This document shows positions 7,792 through 16,602 of a stretch of 64,000 nt of DNA, one piece after another. Positions within the stretch are counted from its first letter, which is position 1, and each line of letters begins with the position of its first letter. Source of the DNA: an uncultured Verrucomicrobiota bacterium (GTDB lineage: Bacteria > Verrucomicrobiota > Verrucomicrobiia > Limisphaerales > UBA9464). The notes under the pieces were generated by a model. The model ran no database searches. It was given only the letters and a program-made list of their open reading frames with translations, and was not told the DNA's origin. The stretch spans positions 1 to 64,000 of the forward strand of contig CAJAHH010000012.1 of the NCBI GenBank assembly GCA_903939515.1, in the 5' to 3' direction. The translations under genes were made by a program, and so were the position numbers.

Positions 7792-8924
7792 AGTCCACCG
7801 TTTGTCGCCCCCGTTCCGCCTGGGTCCAGGTTGACCTCGAACAGTTGGCCCGCAACTGGGAGATCCTCCGCCGCGAAGTCCCGGCTTCGGTGAGCTTGAT
7901 GTTTGTGGCCAAGGACAACGCCTATGGGCTGGGTGCCGTCGAGGCCGCCCGGGTGGCGCTCGAGGGCCACGCCGATTCTCTAGCAGTCTTCACCCTCGGA
8001 GAAGCCCAGGAACTCCGGGATGCCGGCATTACCGCCCCGATTCTGCTGCTGGGGGAACGCCTCGCCGACGAGGTGCCGCACGTGCTGGAACTAGACCTCG
8101 AACCCTGCGTCGGTTCTATCAAGATGGCTGAGGCCTTCTCGCACGCGGGCCGAACCCGAGGGCGACCGGTGCCCATCCACCTCAAGGTCAACACCGGCAT
8201 GAACCGGTTTGGGTTTTCGTGGAGGAACGTGGATTCTTGGGGACCGATACTGAAGACGTTGCCCGCCTTGGAATTTCGTGGGGCGTTGAGCCACTTCGCC
8301 CAAAGCGATGAACTCGACAAAGGCTTTGCCCGCACCCAATCCCAGCGATTTGAAGGGGTACTGAAGTGCCTGTCGGCCCAGGACATCCGACCGCAGTGGA
8401 TCCACCACTGCAATTCCGGTGGCGTGCTCGATCTGCCAGACGCTCATTTCAACCGCGTCCGCGTCGGCCTGTTGGCCCAGGGGGTCTATCCGTCAGAAGT
8501 CTGCCGCCGTCTGGAGGGCGTCCTTCCCGTGTTGTCCTTGCGAGCCCGACTCACCGCTATCCAGGAACTCGAAATCGGCGACACCGTCGGCTACGGCATG
8601 CGCTGGCGGGCCGAACGCCCGAGCCGCATCGGCGTCCTTTCAGTGGGTTACGGCGACGGCTATCCGCGACTCCGCAATCAAGGGCAGGCCCTCCTGCATG
8701 GACGCCGAGTCCCCATCGCAGGCGGCGTCACCATGGACGCTCTCATGATCGATCTTACCGATGTCCCCGAGGCGCAACTAGGTGATGAAGCGGTCCTACT
8801 CGGAACTCAGGGCACCGACTGCATTACAGTTCAGGAACTGGCCCGCCTGAGCGGCACGGTCACCTACGACGTGCTGGCGGGTTTCCGGGCCCGCCTGCCG
8901 CGCGTTTATTGCCCGCAGGTGTAG
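7788..8924 (+). CDS. alr: Alanine racemase
   Basis: A PLP-dependent fold-type III enzyme of 378 residues that converts L- to D-alanine for peptidoglycan. The PLP lysine is Lys42 in VAKDNAYGLG, a variant of the usual VKADAYGHG. The second catalytic residue is Tyr269 in GDTVGYGMRW. Other family marks are HLKVNTGMNRFG, the HCNSGG segment, SVGYGDGYPR and GGVTMDALMIDLTD. Length and domain order are normal. It overlaps the PurD-like gene by four bases and converges on the transglutaminase-esterase gene 14 bases downstream. The variant lysine loop is unusual but keeps the catalytic residue, so activity is expected. Confidence 0.92.
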   Translation: MKSTVCRPRSAWVQVDLEQLARNWEILRREVPASVSLMFVAKDNAYGLGAVEAARVALEGHADSLAVFTLGEAQELRDAGITAPILLLGERLADEVPHVLELDLEPCVGSIKMAEAFSHAGRTRGRPVPIHLKVNTGMNRFGFSWRNVDSWGPILKTLPALEFRGALSHFAQSDELDKGFARTQSQRFEGVLKCLSAQDIRPQWIHHCNSGGVLDLPDAHFNRVRVGLLAQGVYPSEVCRRLEGVLPVLSLRARLTAIQELEIGDTVGYGMRWRAERPSRIGVLSVGYGDGYPRLRNQGQALLHGRRVPIAGGVTMDALMIDLTDVPEAQLGDEAVLLGTQGTDCITVQELARLSGTVTYDVLAGFRARLPRVYCPQV

Positions 8925-8939
8925 GTGGGGCTTCCACCT
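8923..8939. terminator. Small hairpin between convergent genes
   Basis: AGGTGG (8923-8928), loop GGCTT, CCACCT (8934-8939) forms a perfect 6-bp stem exactly across the junction of alr and the convergent downstream gene. No U run follows, so terminator function is only an inference. Confidence 0.35.
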
Positions 8940-11203
8940 CACTTCAAATCCACCCAGGCACTCGCGGCAGAAATCGGGTCAGCCCGTTCTTCGAGTGAGG
9001 CCAGAAACACACGGGCTTGTCGGGTGACCGGACCGGAGAACAACTCCTTACCGTTGGCGACCACCCGCACCGGGCGATCCAGGTCCAGCAACCGATCCGA
9101 CAGACGCAGGCGGAAGCTAGACGGCACTTGTCCCTCCAACTGGATCTCTTGTCCCTGCACCGAGGCCACAATCTTGGCGCGCTCCTGAAGGGTAATTTCG
9201 GCAGGTACTTGGAGCCAATAGAAGCGGCGTTGGACCACATCGTCCTGCTGCCAGACGATTTTTTTAGGCCAGGCATTGCGAACAAAACCCGCCATCCAGG
9301 GAACTGCTTCGGCGTCCTTACGGTTCATCCAATGGCCCAATCCCTCGTAGATCTTCACCTGATGGACGTACCCGCCGGAATCCTCGCGAGCGAGCCGGTC
9401 GAGTTCGGCCCCACGTTCAGCGGCGATACGGTTGCGGTTGTAGGCCGCATCGTTGCCGCCCATGAAGATAGCGAAGGGCAAATTTCGAAGTCCCAGAAGC
9501 GACGCCTCATTGGGATGACCGGCCATCATGGAGGCGGCCGCAAACCGATCGGCCATGCGGGGGGCCAATTGCCAGACTCCGTCGCCCCCGGCCGAATAAC
9601 CCATCAGATAAACCCGATCCGGACTCACCCCCCGCACCGCGACATAGTCGTCGATGAGACGCTGGAACATCGGATCGATGTGTCCCTCATGCCACAAATT
9701 CCAAGAATCCGTGGGAGCCCGAGGGGCGATGTAGAATCCCTCGCTGGGCTCGTACAGGCGAATCTGGTTTTGCCACTGTTGATCATTCACCGCCTTGGGT
9801 GCCCCACCGCCCCCGTGCATGGAAATCCACAAGCTCCGCTGCCCAGACGGTGCCTTGCCAAACTCCTTCTCTAACCACCGGAGAGTCTTGCCCTCGAGCA
9901 CCAACTCCTTCTTGTCGACTTCCGGAGTCCGCTCGGCCACCAATTCCGCCATGCGGTCGGCCGCCACCATGGGTAGCACGCGCTCAGCCTCGGTCTTCGA
10001 CAACGCCTGGGACAACACCTGAGCCTCCGCCGGACGCCGGTTGGACGGCAAATCTAGCCACTCGCGCATCGCGTCTACAGTGACCGAGGCGGGGGTCAAC
10101 TCGGGCCAGCGGGCGTCGACTGTCGATTCTCCCGAAGCCAGAGGACCAAAAGGCATCTCTCGCACCTCGGTGCCGACGGTGAAGCGAAGCCAACCTTGCG
10201 CTCCCGGAGCCAGACTGAAGCGCGGCATGTCGTTCAGATCGGATGTGCCGGACTTGGTGTCGGCCAGAGCGCACGATCGCCGCACGCCATCCAGCACGCA
10301 CACCTTGGCCGAGAGTCGAGTTCCGCCGGAACGGTCCCACAAGCGGACTCCGAGCGCGGCGATCTCGACGGGCGCAGCATCCGTCTTGGCATACCGCGCG
10401 GTCACGTTGACTGCTGCAACGTCCGTACTATTGCGGGCCCACACCATCGGAAAGGACGACCCCTCGCGCTTCCAAGAGGTGGCATAAATGGAATGGCGAG
10501 GTTCGTTGGCCCGAGCCTTTGAGGCGTCTCCCACAAACCATCCCCGATCCAATCCGCCGGCGTCATACTCGTCAGCCCCGGCGAAATGCCAGTCGCCGTC
10601 CCAAATCTCCACCCACGTATGGTTTCCCCGCTCATTGGTCCACATCGGGGTTCCCACGGCCCGGGCCGGAATGCCCACCGACCGACAGGCTTCGACGAGA
10701 ATAATGGATAAGCCGGTGCACGTCGCTTTGCTGAGGGCCTTGGATTCCTTCAGGCTTTGATTAGGGCGCTTGCGTCCGGTGTTGTAGTGAATGTTGACCA
10801 ACTTGAAGAGCTGTCGGTTGAGGGCCTGAGCCGCTTCGCTGGCCGAATGAGCGTCCTTCACAAGGTCCCGCGACAAGGCCAACAACTCGGCGCGCCACGG
10901 GTCACGCGATTCGTCGAAAACCGCGTACGGCAATACGTCATTCAAAAACACGGCCTCGGGCACCTGGGTGGCCCAGGGGAATTCCTTTCGGGCCCGGAAG
11001 GCCAAATCAAGATTCTCCAGCAGGAACTCGTTGCTGAGATTCGATCGGTCGCTCTCGGTCATGTGTTCGGCCAGAAAACGGGCCGCATTCTCACCGGCAG
11101 CTCCGTGCCGATCTTGAGCCGATCGGACAAAGTCTGGGATCGAGGCAGACCAGGCCGTCCACCCGAGTGCAACGAGCACCGACATGAAACGAATCACACG
11201 CAT
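8939..11203 (-). CDS. Secreted transglutaminase-like domain fused to an alpha/beta-hydrolase esterase
   Basis: The 754-residue protein has a signal peptide (about residues 1-20). A transglutaminase-like domain follows, with the triad visible as Cys162 (KATCTGLSIILVEACRS), His195 (GNHTWVEIWDGDW) and Asp211 (GADEYD). A middle beta-rich stretch leads to a polyhydroxybutyrate-depolymerase-like hydrolase domain with HGGGGAPK (oxyanion loop), the nucleophile elbow GYSAGG near residue 536, GGNDAAYN and GLGHWMN with the likely catalytic His. The product probably acts outside the cytoplasmic membrane on a polymer or conjugate. The start at 11203 puts the signal peptide first and has AGGGTGG a few bases upstream; the open frame continues to 11239. 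The substrate is unknown. Confidence 0.82.
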   Translation of the reverse strand: MRVIRFMSVLVALGWTAWSASIPDFVRSAQDRHGAAGENAARFLAEHMTESDRSNLSNEFLLENLDLAFRARKEFPWATQVPEAVFLNDVLPYAVFDESRDPWRAELLALSRDLVKDAHSASEAAQALNRQLFKLVNIHYNTGRKRPNQSLKESKALSKATCTGLSIILVEACRSVGIPARAVGTPMWTNERGNHTWVEIWDGDWHFAGADEYDAGGLDRGWFVGDASKARANEPRHSIYATSWKREGSSFPMVWARNSTDVAAVNVTARYAKTDAAPVEIAALGVRLWDRSGGTRLSAKVCVLDGVRRSCALADTKSGTSDLNDMPRFSLAPGAQGWLRFTVGTEVREMPFGPLASGESTVDARWPELTPASVTVDAMREWLDLPSNRRPAEAQVLSQALSKTEAERVLPMVAADRMAELVAERTPEVDKKELVLEGKTLRWLEKEFGKAPSGQRSLWISMHGGGGAPKAVNDQQWQNQIRLYEPSEGFYIAPRAPTDSWNLWHEGHIDPMFQRLIDDYVAVRGVSPDRVYLMGYSAGGDGVWQLAPRMADRFAAASMMAGHPNEASLLGLRNLPFAIFMGGNDAAYNRNRIAAERGAELDRLAREDSGGYVHQVKIYEGLGHWMNRKDAEAVPWMAGFVRNAWPKKIVWQQDDVVQRRFYWLQVPAEITLQERAKIVASVQGQEIQLEGQVPSSFRLRLSDRLLDLDRPVRVVANGKELFSGPVTRQARVFLASLEERADPISAASAWVDLK

Positions 11204-11298
11204 GGGTCCACCCTGCACCAACTCTCTAGCCCGGGTCAAAGCACCTCCACCGATGCATCACACCGCCAGACAGGCGTGCCCATCAACAGAACTTCGCT

Positions 11299-11332
11299 GG
11301 AACGATTCAATGGGATCCATCGCGCTGGCTCA
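11299..11332 (-). repeat. Terminal fragment of the 190-bp inverted-end repeat
   Basis: GGAACGATTCAATGGGATCC followed by ATCGCGCTGGCT matches, in reverse orientation, the right end of the complete element at 20172-20361. Only about 34 bases are clearly retained. It lies in the divergent space upstream of the PSCyt1 gene. Confidence 0.6.
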
Positions 11333-11406
11333 GGCTTGTTTTGGAGAGAGACACAGAAATTTCTGCTGGTCTGACTTTTGCAAGGGGTTCCATCGTCTGA
11401 AGAACC

Positions 11407-14400
11407 GTGGAACATCGCCGACTGTCAAAACCGGGATCCCTCTGTGGGTGGATTGCGCGGGCCGCACTGGCTCTGAGCCTGTGTCTTAACCTGGCAGCAG
11501 ACCCAACGGGCGGCCCCGATTTCTCCACCGAGGTCCGACCGATCCTCTCCCAGCATTGCTTCAAATGCCACGGACCCGACGACCAGTCGCGCAAGAGCAA
11601 CCTGCGTCTTGATGTCCGCGATGCGGCCCTCCAACCCGCCAAATCTGGAGCGGTGGCACTGGTCCCCGGCAAACCCCACTCCAGCGAGCTCGTCACTCGG
11701 ATTCATTCCCGAGATCCGGACGAGGTAATGCCACCGCCGAGCACCCGGCAGCCGCTAACGGACAAAGAAAAGAAGACCCTGGAGGCCTGGATCGCCGCCG
11801 GTGCCGAGTACGTCCCCCACTGGGCCTTCCAGCGCCCGAAATCTGTAACACCTCCCCAGGTCGATAACGCCCCATGGGCGCGCAATCCGATCGATCAGTT
11901 CGTGCTCCAACGATTGCAGCAACACGGAGTTGCTCCTTCCGAAGCGGCCGACCCACACGCCCTGGCTCGCCGCGTCTCGCTCGACCTGACAGGCCTACCT
12001 CCCACCCCTTCTGAAGTAGAGGCCTTCTTGAAGGACCCCAGCGACGCAGGCTACGAACACTGGGTGGATCAGCTCTTGGCTTCCCCTCGCTACGGTGAAC
12101 GCTGGGGCCGACGCTGGATGGATTTGGCCCGCTACGCCGACACCAACGGGTACGAAAAGGATCGCACCCGAAGCATCTGGCCTTGGCGCGATTGGGTGAT
12201 TCGCTCTCTCAATGCCGACATGCCCTTCGACCAGTTCACCCTGGAACAACTCGCGGGGGATCTCCTTCCCAATGCCACGCCGGACCAGCGCATCGCCACC
12301 GGTTTCCACCGGAACACCATGCTCAATGAAGAGGGCGGGATCGATCCGCTGGAGTTCCGCTTCCATGCCATGACCGATCGGGTGGCCACCACTGGCACCA
12401 CGTGGTTGGGGCTCACCGTCGGGTGTGCCCAATGCCACACTCACAAATACGACCCTATCCCGCACCGGGAGTATTATCAGTTGATGGCCTTCCTGAACAA
12501 TGCCGACGAACCCGACATGGACCTGGTGGAGCCTTCTGAAGAGGCGCGCCATCAGGCCCGGTTGGCCGAAGCAGAAGCCCTGACAGTAACCTTGGCAGAG
12601 CGGTTCCCGATCGAAGAAACCGTGTGGTTCACTCCCACCCTAATCGAGGCCCGGTCCCTGAAGGGATCGCCGGTGAGCGCTCTCAAAGATCACTCAGCCC
12701 TCTTCACCGGAACGCCCCCAGACACCGACACCCTCACCCTCGTCGTGACCACGCGGGAGACCCAAGTCGACCGACTCCGCTTGGAAACCCTGCTCGACGA
12801 AGCTCTCCCTAAAAAAGGGCCCGGACGCGTGGCTCATGGAAACTTTGTCCTGAGTGAACTGCGAGTTAAGGCCGCGCCGCTGGATGCCCCGGACCAGGTT
12901 CAGAAGATCGCTCTCGCCCATGCCCAAGCCGACGTGGAGCAGTCGGGCTTTCCGGCGGCCAATGCCATTGATGACCAACTCCAGACCGGTTGGGCTGTCG
13001 ACGTGGGGGGCGACCGACTTAACCGGGAACACCACCTCAGTGTCCAGTTTCAGAAGGAGGTCACCTTCCCCTCGGGCATCCGCTTCGAAATTACTTTGGA
13101 ACACCAGCAGGCCGCTCAACACCTCATCGGCCGTCCCCGGATTCGCTTGGGCCGACCGACCTCCGATCCGCGCCCCATGGCGGAACGGCGCAAGGCCGCT
13201 GCGGAGAGCGCATTCCAGAAATGGTTAGGCAAAGCCCGCGAGACGGCCATTCGTTGGACTCCCCTGCGTCCCACGGCCGCGACCTCCAACCTCCCGCTCC
13301 TGACCGTTCAAGAAGACGCCTCGGTCTTTGCCAGCGGCGACATCAGCAAGAGTGACACCTACCAACTCGCCTTCACCGCGCCGCCCGAACCCATCACCGC
13401 CGTCCGGTTGGAAGTTCTGCCCGATCCGCGACTGCCCAAGAACGGGCCTGGCCTGGCCTATTATGAAGGTCCGAAGGGAGATTTCTTCCTGGGCGAACTG
13501 AGCCTCAGCGCGGGCGGCCAGCCCGTCCGCTGGAAGTCGTCCTCGCAAAGCTTCGGTAAGAACGCCTTTGGGTCTGAGGCCACGGCAGCCTTGGCAGTCG
13601 ATGGCGACCCGCAGACCGGTTGGTCCACCGCAGGCCGCGAGGGGCAGCGGCATGAGGCGGTCTTTGTTTCCGAGACACCGATCCCGGGCAACGCCGACCT
13701 GAAACTATCCCTCCTCTTCGGACGCCATTACGCCTGTTCGCTCGGCCGTTTCCGGGTGTCTGTCACCACCCAAACCGGCGGAGCCCAGGCACGAGAGTTA
13801 CCTTCAGAACTGGAAGCGCTCCTGCTCATCGCCGATGCCTCGTTGACCGAAACTCAGCGCTCACAACTTCGTCGTCACTTTCTGCTGACCACACCCGAAC
13901 TCGGGGAGTCTCAAAAGCGCATCGCCCAACTGCGACAACCCCTTACTCCGAAGACCACCCTGGTCTTGCAGGAGCGCCCTACGGAAAACCCACGCGCCAC
14001 CTTCCTCCACCGACGCGGAGAATACCTTCAGCCCACTGAACGAGTGGAACCCGGTGTCCTCTCGGTGATCTCCGCGTTTCCGGCCGAGCTACCCCGCAAC
14101 CGCCTCGGCCTGGCTCGGTGGCTCGTGTCCACCAACAATCCCCTGACAGCTCGGGTCACCGTCAATCGCCAGTGGCAGGCCTTCTTCGGCAAGGGGTTGG
14201 TTCGCACCACAGAAGACTTCGGCTATCAAGGAGACAGCCCCAGCCATCCCGAACTGCTCGATTGGTTGGCTGTGGATTTCATGAGAAACGGTTGGTCTCT
14301 CAAGCGACTTCACAAGCAAATCGCCCTGAGCGCCACCTACCGGCAGTCCTCACGAACCCGGCCAGACTCACTGGCCCGCGACCCGGACAATCGCTGGCTC

Positions 14401-15018
14401 TCCCGCGGACCCTCCGTTCGCCTGGATGCGGAGGTCATCCGCGATGCCGCTCTCAAGGCCAGCGGCCTGCTCTCGGACACCATGGGCGGGCCCGGTGTGT
14501 ACCCGCCCCAGCCCTCCGGGGTCATGGAGGCCGCATGGGGCGGATCGTCTTGGCCAACCAGCGAGGGCCAGAACCGCTACCGACGCAGCCTTTACACCTT
14601 CGCCAAGCGGACGGCTCCCTTTGCCCTGTTCAACACCTTCGATGCCCCCACCGGCGAATCCTGCATCGCCCGGCGCGAGACCTCCAACACCCCCTTGCAG
14701 GCGCTCACTCTGCTCAATGACGTCTTCTTCATTGAGGTCTCGCAGGCCATGGGCCGAGACCTGGCCCGGCAATCGGGAACGGTGTCCCAACGCATCCAGA
14801 ACGCATTTCAACGCTGCATGACCCGCCCTCCAACCGAAACCGAGCTTCAAGCCCTCGAAGCGTTCTGGAAAACCCAACTCCAGCGTTTCCAGGCTCACGA
14901 GTTGGATGCGGCCGCGGTGGCCGGACCCGGTGAGGGTTCTTCGATCGAAGAACGCGCCGCCTGGTCGGCCCTATCACGGGCGCTGTTCAACCTCGATGAA
15001 ATGATCACCAAGGGCTGA
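11407..15018 (+). CDS. PSCyt1-DUF1549-DUF1553 cytochrome c-type protein
   Basis: The 1203-residue planctomycete/verrucomicrobial-type protein has a secretion signal (hydrophobic stretch about 16-30), a cytochrome c-like PSCyt1 domain with one haem site, CFKCHG at 51-56, then DUF1549 with the [17 protein letters not shown] and [20 protein letters not shown] signatures, and a C-terminal DUF1553 ([32 protein letters not shown]). Between them lie two discoidin-like modules, at about 430-585 and 645-795, that share AVRLE/VDRLRLE..LP..GPG and [10 protein letters not shown] / [10 protein letters not shown], so they look like an internal duplication. It is followed 22 bases later by DUF1501. Such pairs are linked to breakdown of complex polysaccharides, though the biochemistry is unproven. 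The start is GTG at 11407. Confidence 0.92.
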   Translation: MEHRRLSKPGSLCGWIARAALALSLCLNLAADPTGGPDFSTEVRPILSQHCFKCHGPDDQSRKSNLRLDVRDAALQPAKSGAVALVPGKPHSSELVTRIHSRDPDEVMPPPSTRQPLTDKEKKTLEAWIAAGAEYVPHWAFQRPKSVTPPQVDNAPWARNPIDQFVLQRLQQHGVAPSEAADPHALARRVSLDLTGLPPTPSEVEAFLKDPSDAGYEHWVDQLLASPRYGERWGRRWMDLARYADTNGYEKDRTRSIWPWRDWVIRSLNADMPFDQFTLEQLAGDLLPNATPDQRIATGFHRNTMLNEEGGIDPLEFRFHAMTDRVATTGTTWLGLTVGCAQCHTHKYDPIPHREYYQLMAFLNNADEPDMDLVEPSEEARHQARLAEAEALTVTLAERFPIEETVWFTPTLIEARSLKGSPVSALKDHSALFTGTPPDTDTLTLVVTTRETQVDRLRLETLLDEALPKKGPGRVAHGNFVLSELRVKAAPLDAPDQVQKIALAHAQADVEQSGFPAANAIDDQLQTGWAVDVGGDRLNREHHLSVQFQKEVTFPSGIRFEITLEHQQAAQHLIGRPRIRLGRPTSDPRPMAERRKAAAESAFQKWLGKARETAIRWTPLRPTAATSNLPLLTVQEDASVFASGDISKSDTYQLAFTAPPEPITAVRLEVLPDPRLPKNGPGLAYYEGPKGDFFLGELSLSAGGQPVRWKSSSQSFGKNAFGSEATAALAVDGDPQTGWSTAGREGQRHEAVFVSETPIPGNADLKLSLLFGRHYACSLGRFRVSVTTQTGGAQARELPSELEALLLIADASLTETQRSQLRRHFLLTTPELGESQKRIAQLRQPLTPKTTLVLQERPTENPRATFLHRRGEYLQPTERVEPGVLSVISAFPAELPRNRLGLARWLVSTNNPLTARVTVNRQWQAFFGKGLVRTTEDFGYQGDSPSHPELLDWLAVDFMRNGWSLKRLHKQIALSATYRQSSRTRPDSLARDPDNRWLSRGPSVRLDAEVIRDAALKASGLLSDTMGGPGVYPPQPSGVMEAAWGGSSWPTSEGQNRYRRSLYTFAKRTAPFALFNTFDAPTGESCIARRETSNTPLQALTLLNDVFFIEVSQAMGRDLARQSGTVSQRIQNAFQRCMTRPPTETELQALEAFWKTQLQRFQAHELDAAAVAGPGEGSSIEERAAWSALSRALFNLDEMITKG

Positions 15019-15040
15019 AACCTCATCCCCACCCTCTCCC

Positions 15041-16486
15041 ATGAATCCTTTGAACCTTCACCCGCATCACGTCAGCCGACGGCATTTCTTCAAAGACTGC
15101 GGCGTGGGCTTGGGCAAGATCGCCTTGGCCGGATTGCTCACCGGTCGCTGGGGCAACACTCTCTCGGCCTCGCCTCTGGCAGGCACCCCGGCCGCGACGG
15201 CCAAATCCCCGCATTTCCCCGGCCGGGCCAAGCGGGTGATCCACCTCTTCATGGGTGGGGCTCCCAGTCAGCTGGAACTCTTCGATTTCAAGCCGGAGTT
15301 AGCGAAGCTGGAGGGGCGCCCGCTACCGCCCTCGGTCATCGGCGGTCAGCGCTACGCCTTCATCCGGCCCGATGCCGCAGTGCTCGGTCCCCGCTTCAAG
15401 TTCGCTCGTCACGGACAATCCGGAACGGAAATCTCGGAGGTCCTCCCTCATCTGGGGAAGATCGTCGATGACATCTGCCTGATTCGTTCGGTACGCACCG
15501 ACCAATTCAACCACGCTCCAGCGCAGATTTTCTTTAACACCGGATTCTCCCAACCTGGCCGCCCAAGCCTAGGATCCTGGGTGATCTACGGTCTCGGATC
15601 CGAGTCCCAGAATTTGCCTGCCTTCGTCGTCATGAGCACGGGAGGCGGCCTCAGCGGAGGGGCGGCTCTCTGGTCCAGCGGGTTCCTTCCGACGGTCCAC
15701 ACCGGGGTGCGCCTGCGCAACCAAGGCCCGCCCATCCTGAATGTCGACAACCCGGCTGGCATCGACACCCGTCTTCAGCGCGACACGCTCGACCTCGTCG
15801 CCGATTTAAACCAAAAGCGATTGGGCACCGTGGGAGATCCGGAAATCGCCACCCGAATCGCCTCCTATGAAATGGCGTTCCGGCTCCAAACTTCAGCCCC
15901 AGAACTCATGGACTTGCGCGGGGAATCCCCGGAGACCTTGAAGATGTACGGGTGCGACCCGGCCAAGCCCTCCTTCGCCCGAGCGTGTCTGCTGGCCCGG
16001 CGAATGATCGAGCGCGGAGTCCGCTTCGTGAACTTGTACCACGAAGGCTGGGATGCCCACTCCGACGTGGTCGGCAATGTCCGCAGCAATGCAGCGATCA
16101 CCGACCAGGCCAGCGCTGCGTTGGTGCTCGATCTGAAGCAGCGGGGATTGTTGGACGACACACTGGTGATCTGGGGCGGTGAGTTTGGTCGCACTCCGAT
16201 GGTCGAATCCAACCCGGCTCTGGGTCGGAGCCAGGGGCGAGATCATCACCCGCAAGCCTACAGTGTCTGGATGGCCGGTGGCGGCATCCGGGCCGGCATG
16301 AGTCATGGGGCCACCGACGACTTGGGATTCCACGTGGTCGAGAACCCAGTCCATGTGCATGACCTTCAGGCCACCATCCTGCACTGCCTCGGCTTCGACC
16401 ATGAGAAGCTGACCTTCCACAATGCCGGCCGCGATTTCCGCCTCACCGATGTCCACGGGCAAGTGGTGCGGAATATCTTGGCCTAG
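15041..16486 (+). CDS. DUF1501 family protein
   Basis: The 481-residue protein has a twin-arginine-like leader (SRRHFFKDCGVGLGKIALAG) and the DUF1501 sequence signatures: VIHLFMGGAPSQLELFDFKP, HLGKIVDDICLIRSVRTDQ, GSWVIYGLGSES, ARRMIERGVRFVNLYHEGWDAH, WGGEFGRTPM and GRDHHP. The fold is related to alkaline phosphatase/sulfatase-like enzymes. It is encoded 22 bases after the PSCyt1 gene and is almost always paired with it in this phylum, so the two probably act together in the periplasm on a sulfated or otherwise decorated polymer. That function is inferred from context, not shown by the sequence. Confidence 0.92.
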   Translation: MNPLNLHPHHVSRRHFFKDCGVGLGKIALAGLLTGRWGNTLSASPLAGTPAATAKSPHFPGRAKRVIHLFMGGAPSQLELFDFKPELAKLEGRPLPPSVIGGQRYAFIRPDAAVLGPRFKFARHGQSGTEISEVLPHLGKIVDDICLIRSVRTDQFNHAPAQIFFNTGFSQPGRPSLGSWVIYGLGSESQNLPAFVVMSTGGGLSGGAALWSSGFLPTVHTGVRLRNQGPPILNVDNPAGIDTRLQRDTLDLVADLNQKRLGTVGDPEIATRIASYEMAFRLQTSAPELMDLRGESPETLKMYGCDPAKPSFARACLLARRMIERGVRFVNLYHEGWDAHSDVVGNVRSNAAITDQASAALVLDLKQRGLLDDTLVIWGGEFGRTPMVESNPALGRSQGRDHHPQAYSVWMAGGGIRAGMSHGATDDLGFHVVENPVHVHDLQATILHCLGFDHEKLTFHNAGRDFRLTDVHGQVVRNILA

Positions 16487-16536
16487 CATCGGGGGCCCAG
16501 AAGCACTCTAGAGTTGTTGGCCCTAAACTATTGATG

Positions 16537-16570
16537 GAGGCAGTGGCGTGAGAACCAACGCCACCGCCTC
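16537..16570. terminator. Strong inverted repeat between convergent genes
   Basis: GAGGCAGTGGCGT (16537-16549) and ACGCCACCGCCTC (16558-16570) pair over 12 of 13 positions with an 8-base loop. It lies between the convergent DUF1501 and PEP carboxykinase genes, where a bidirectional terminator would be expected. There is no U run on either side. Confidence 0.5.
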
Positions 16571-16602
16571 AACCCGAGACGAACTTCCCGCAAGAGTCGG
16601 TG

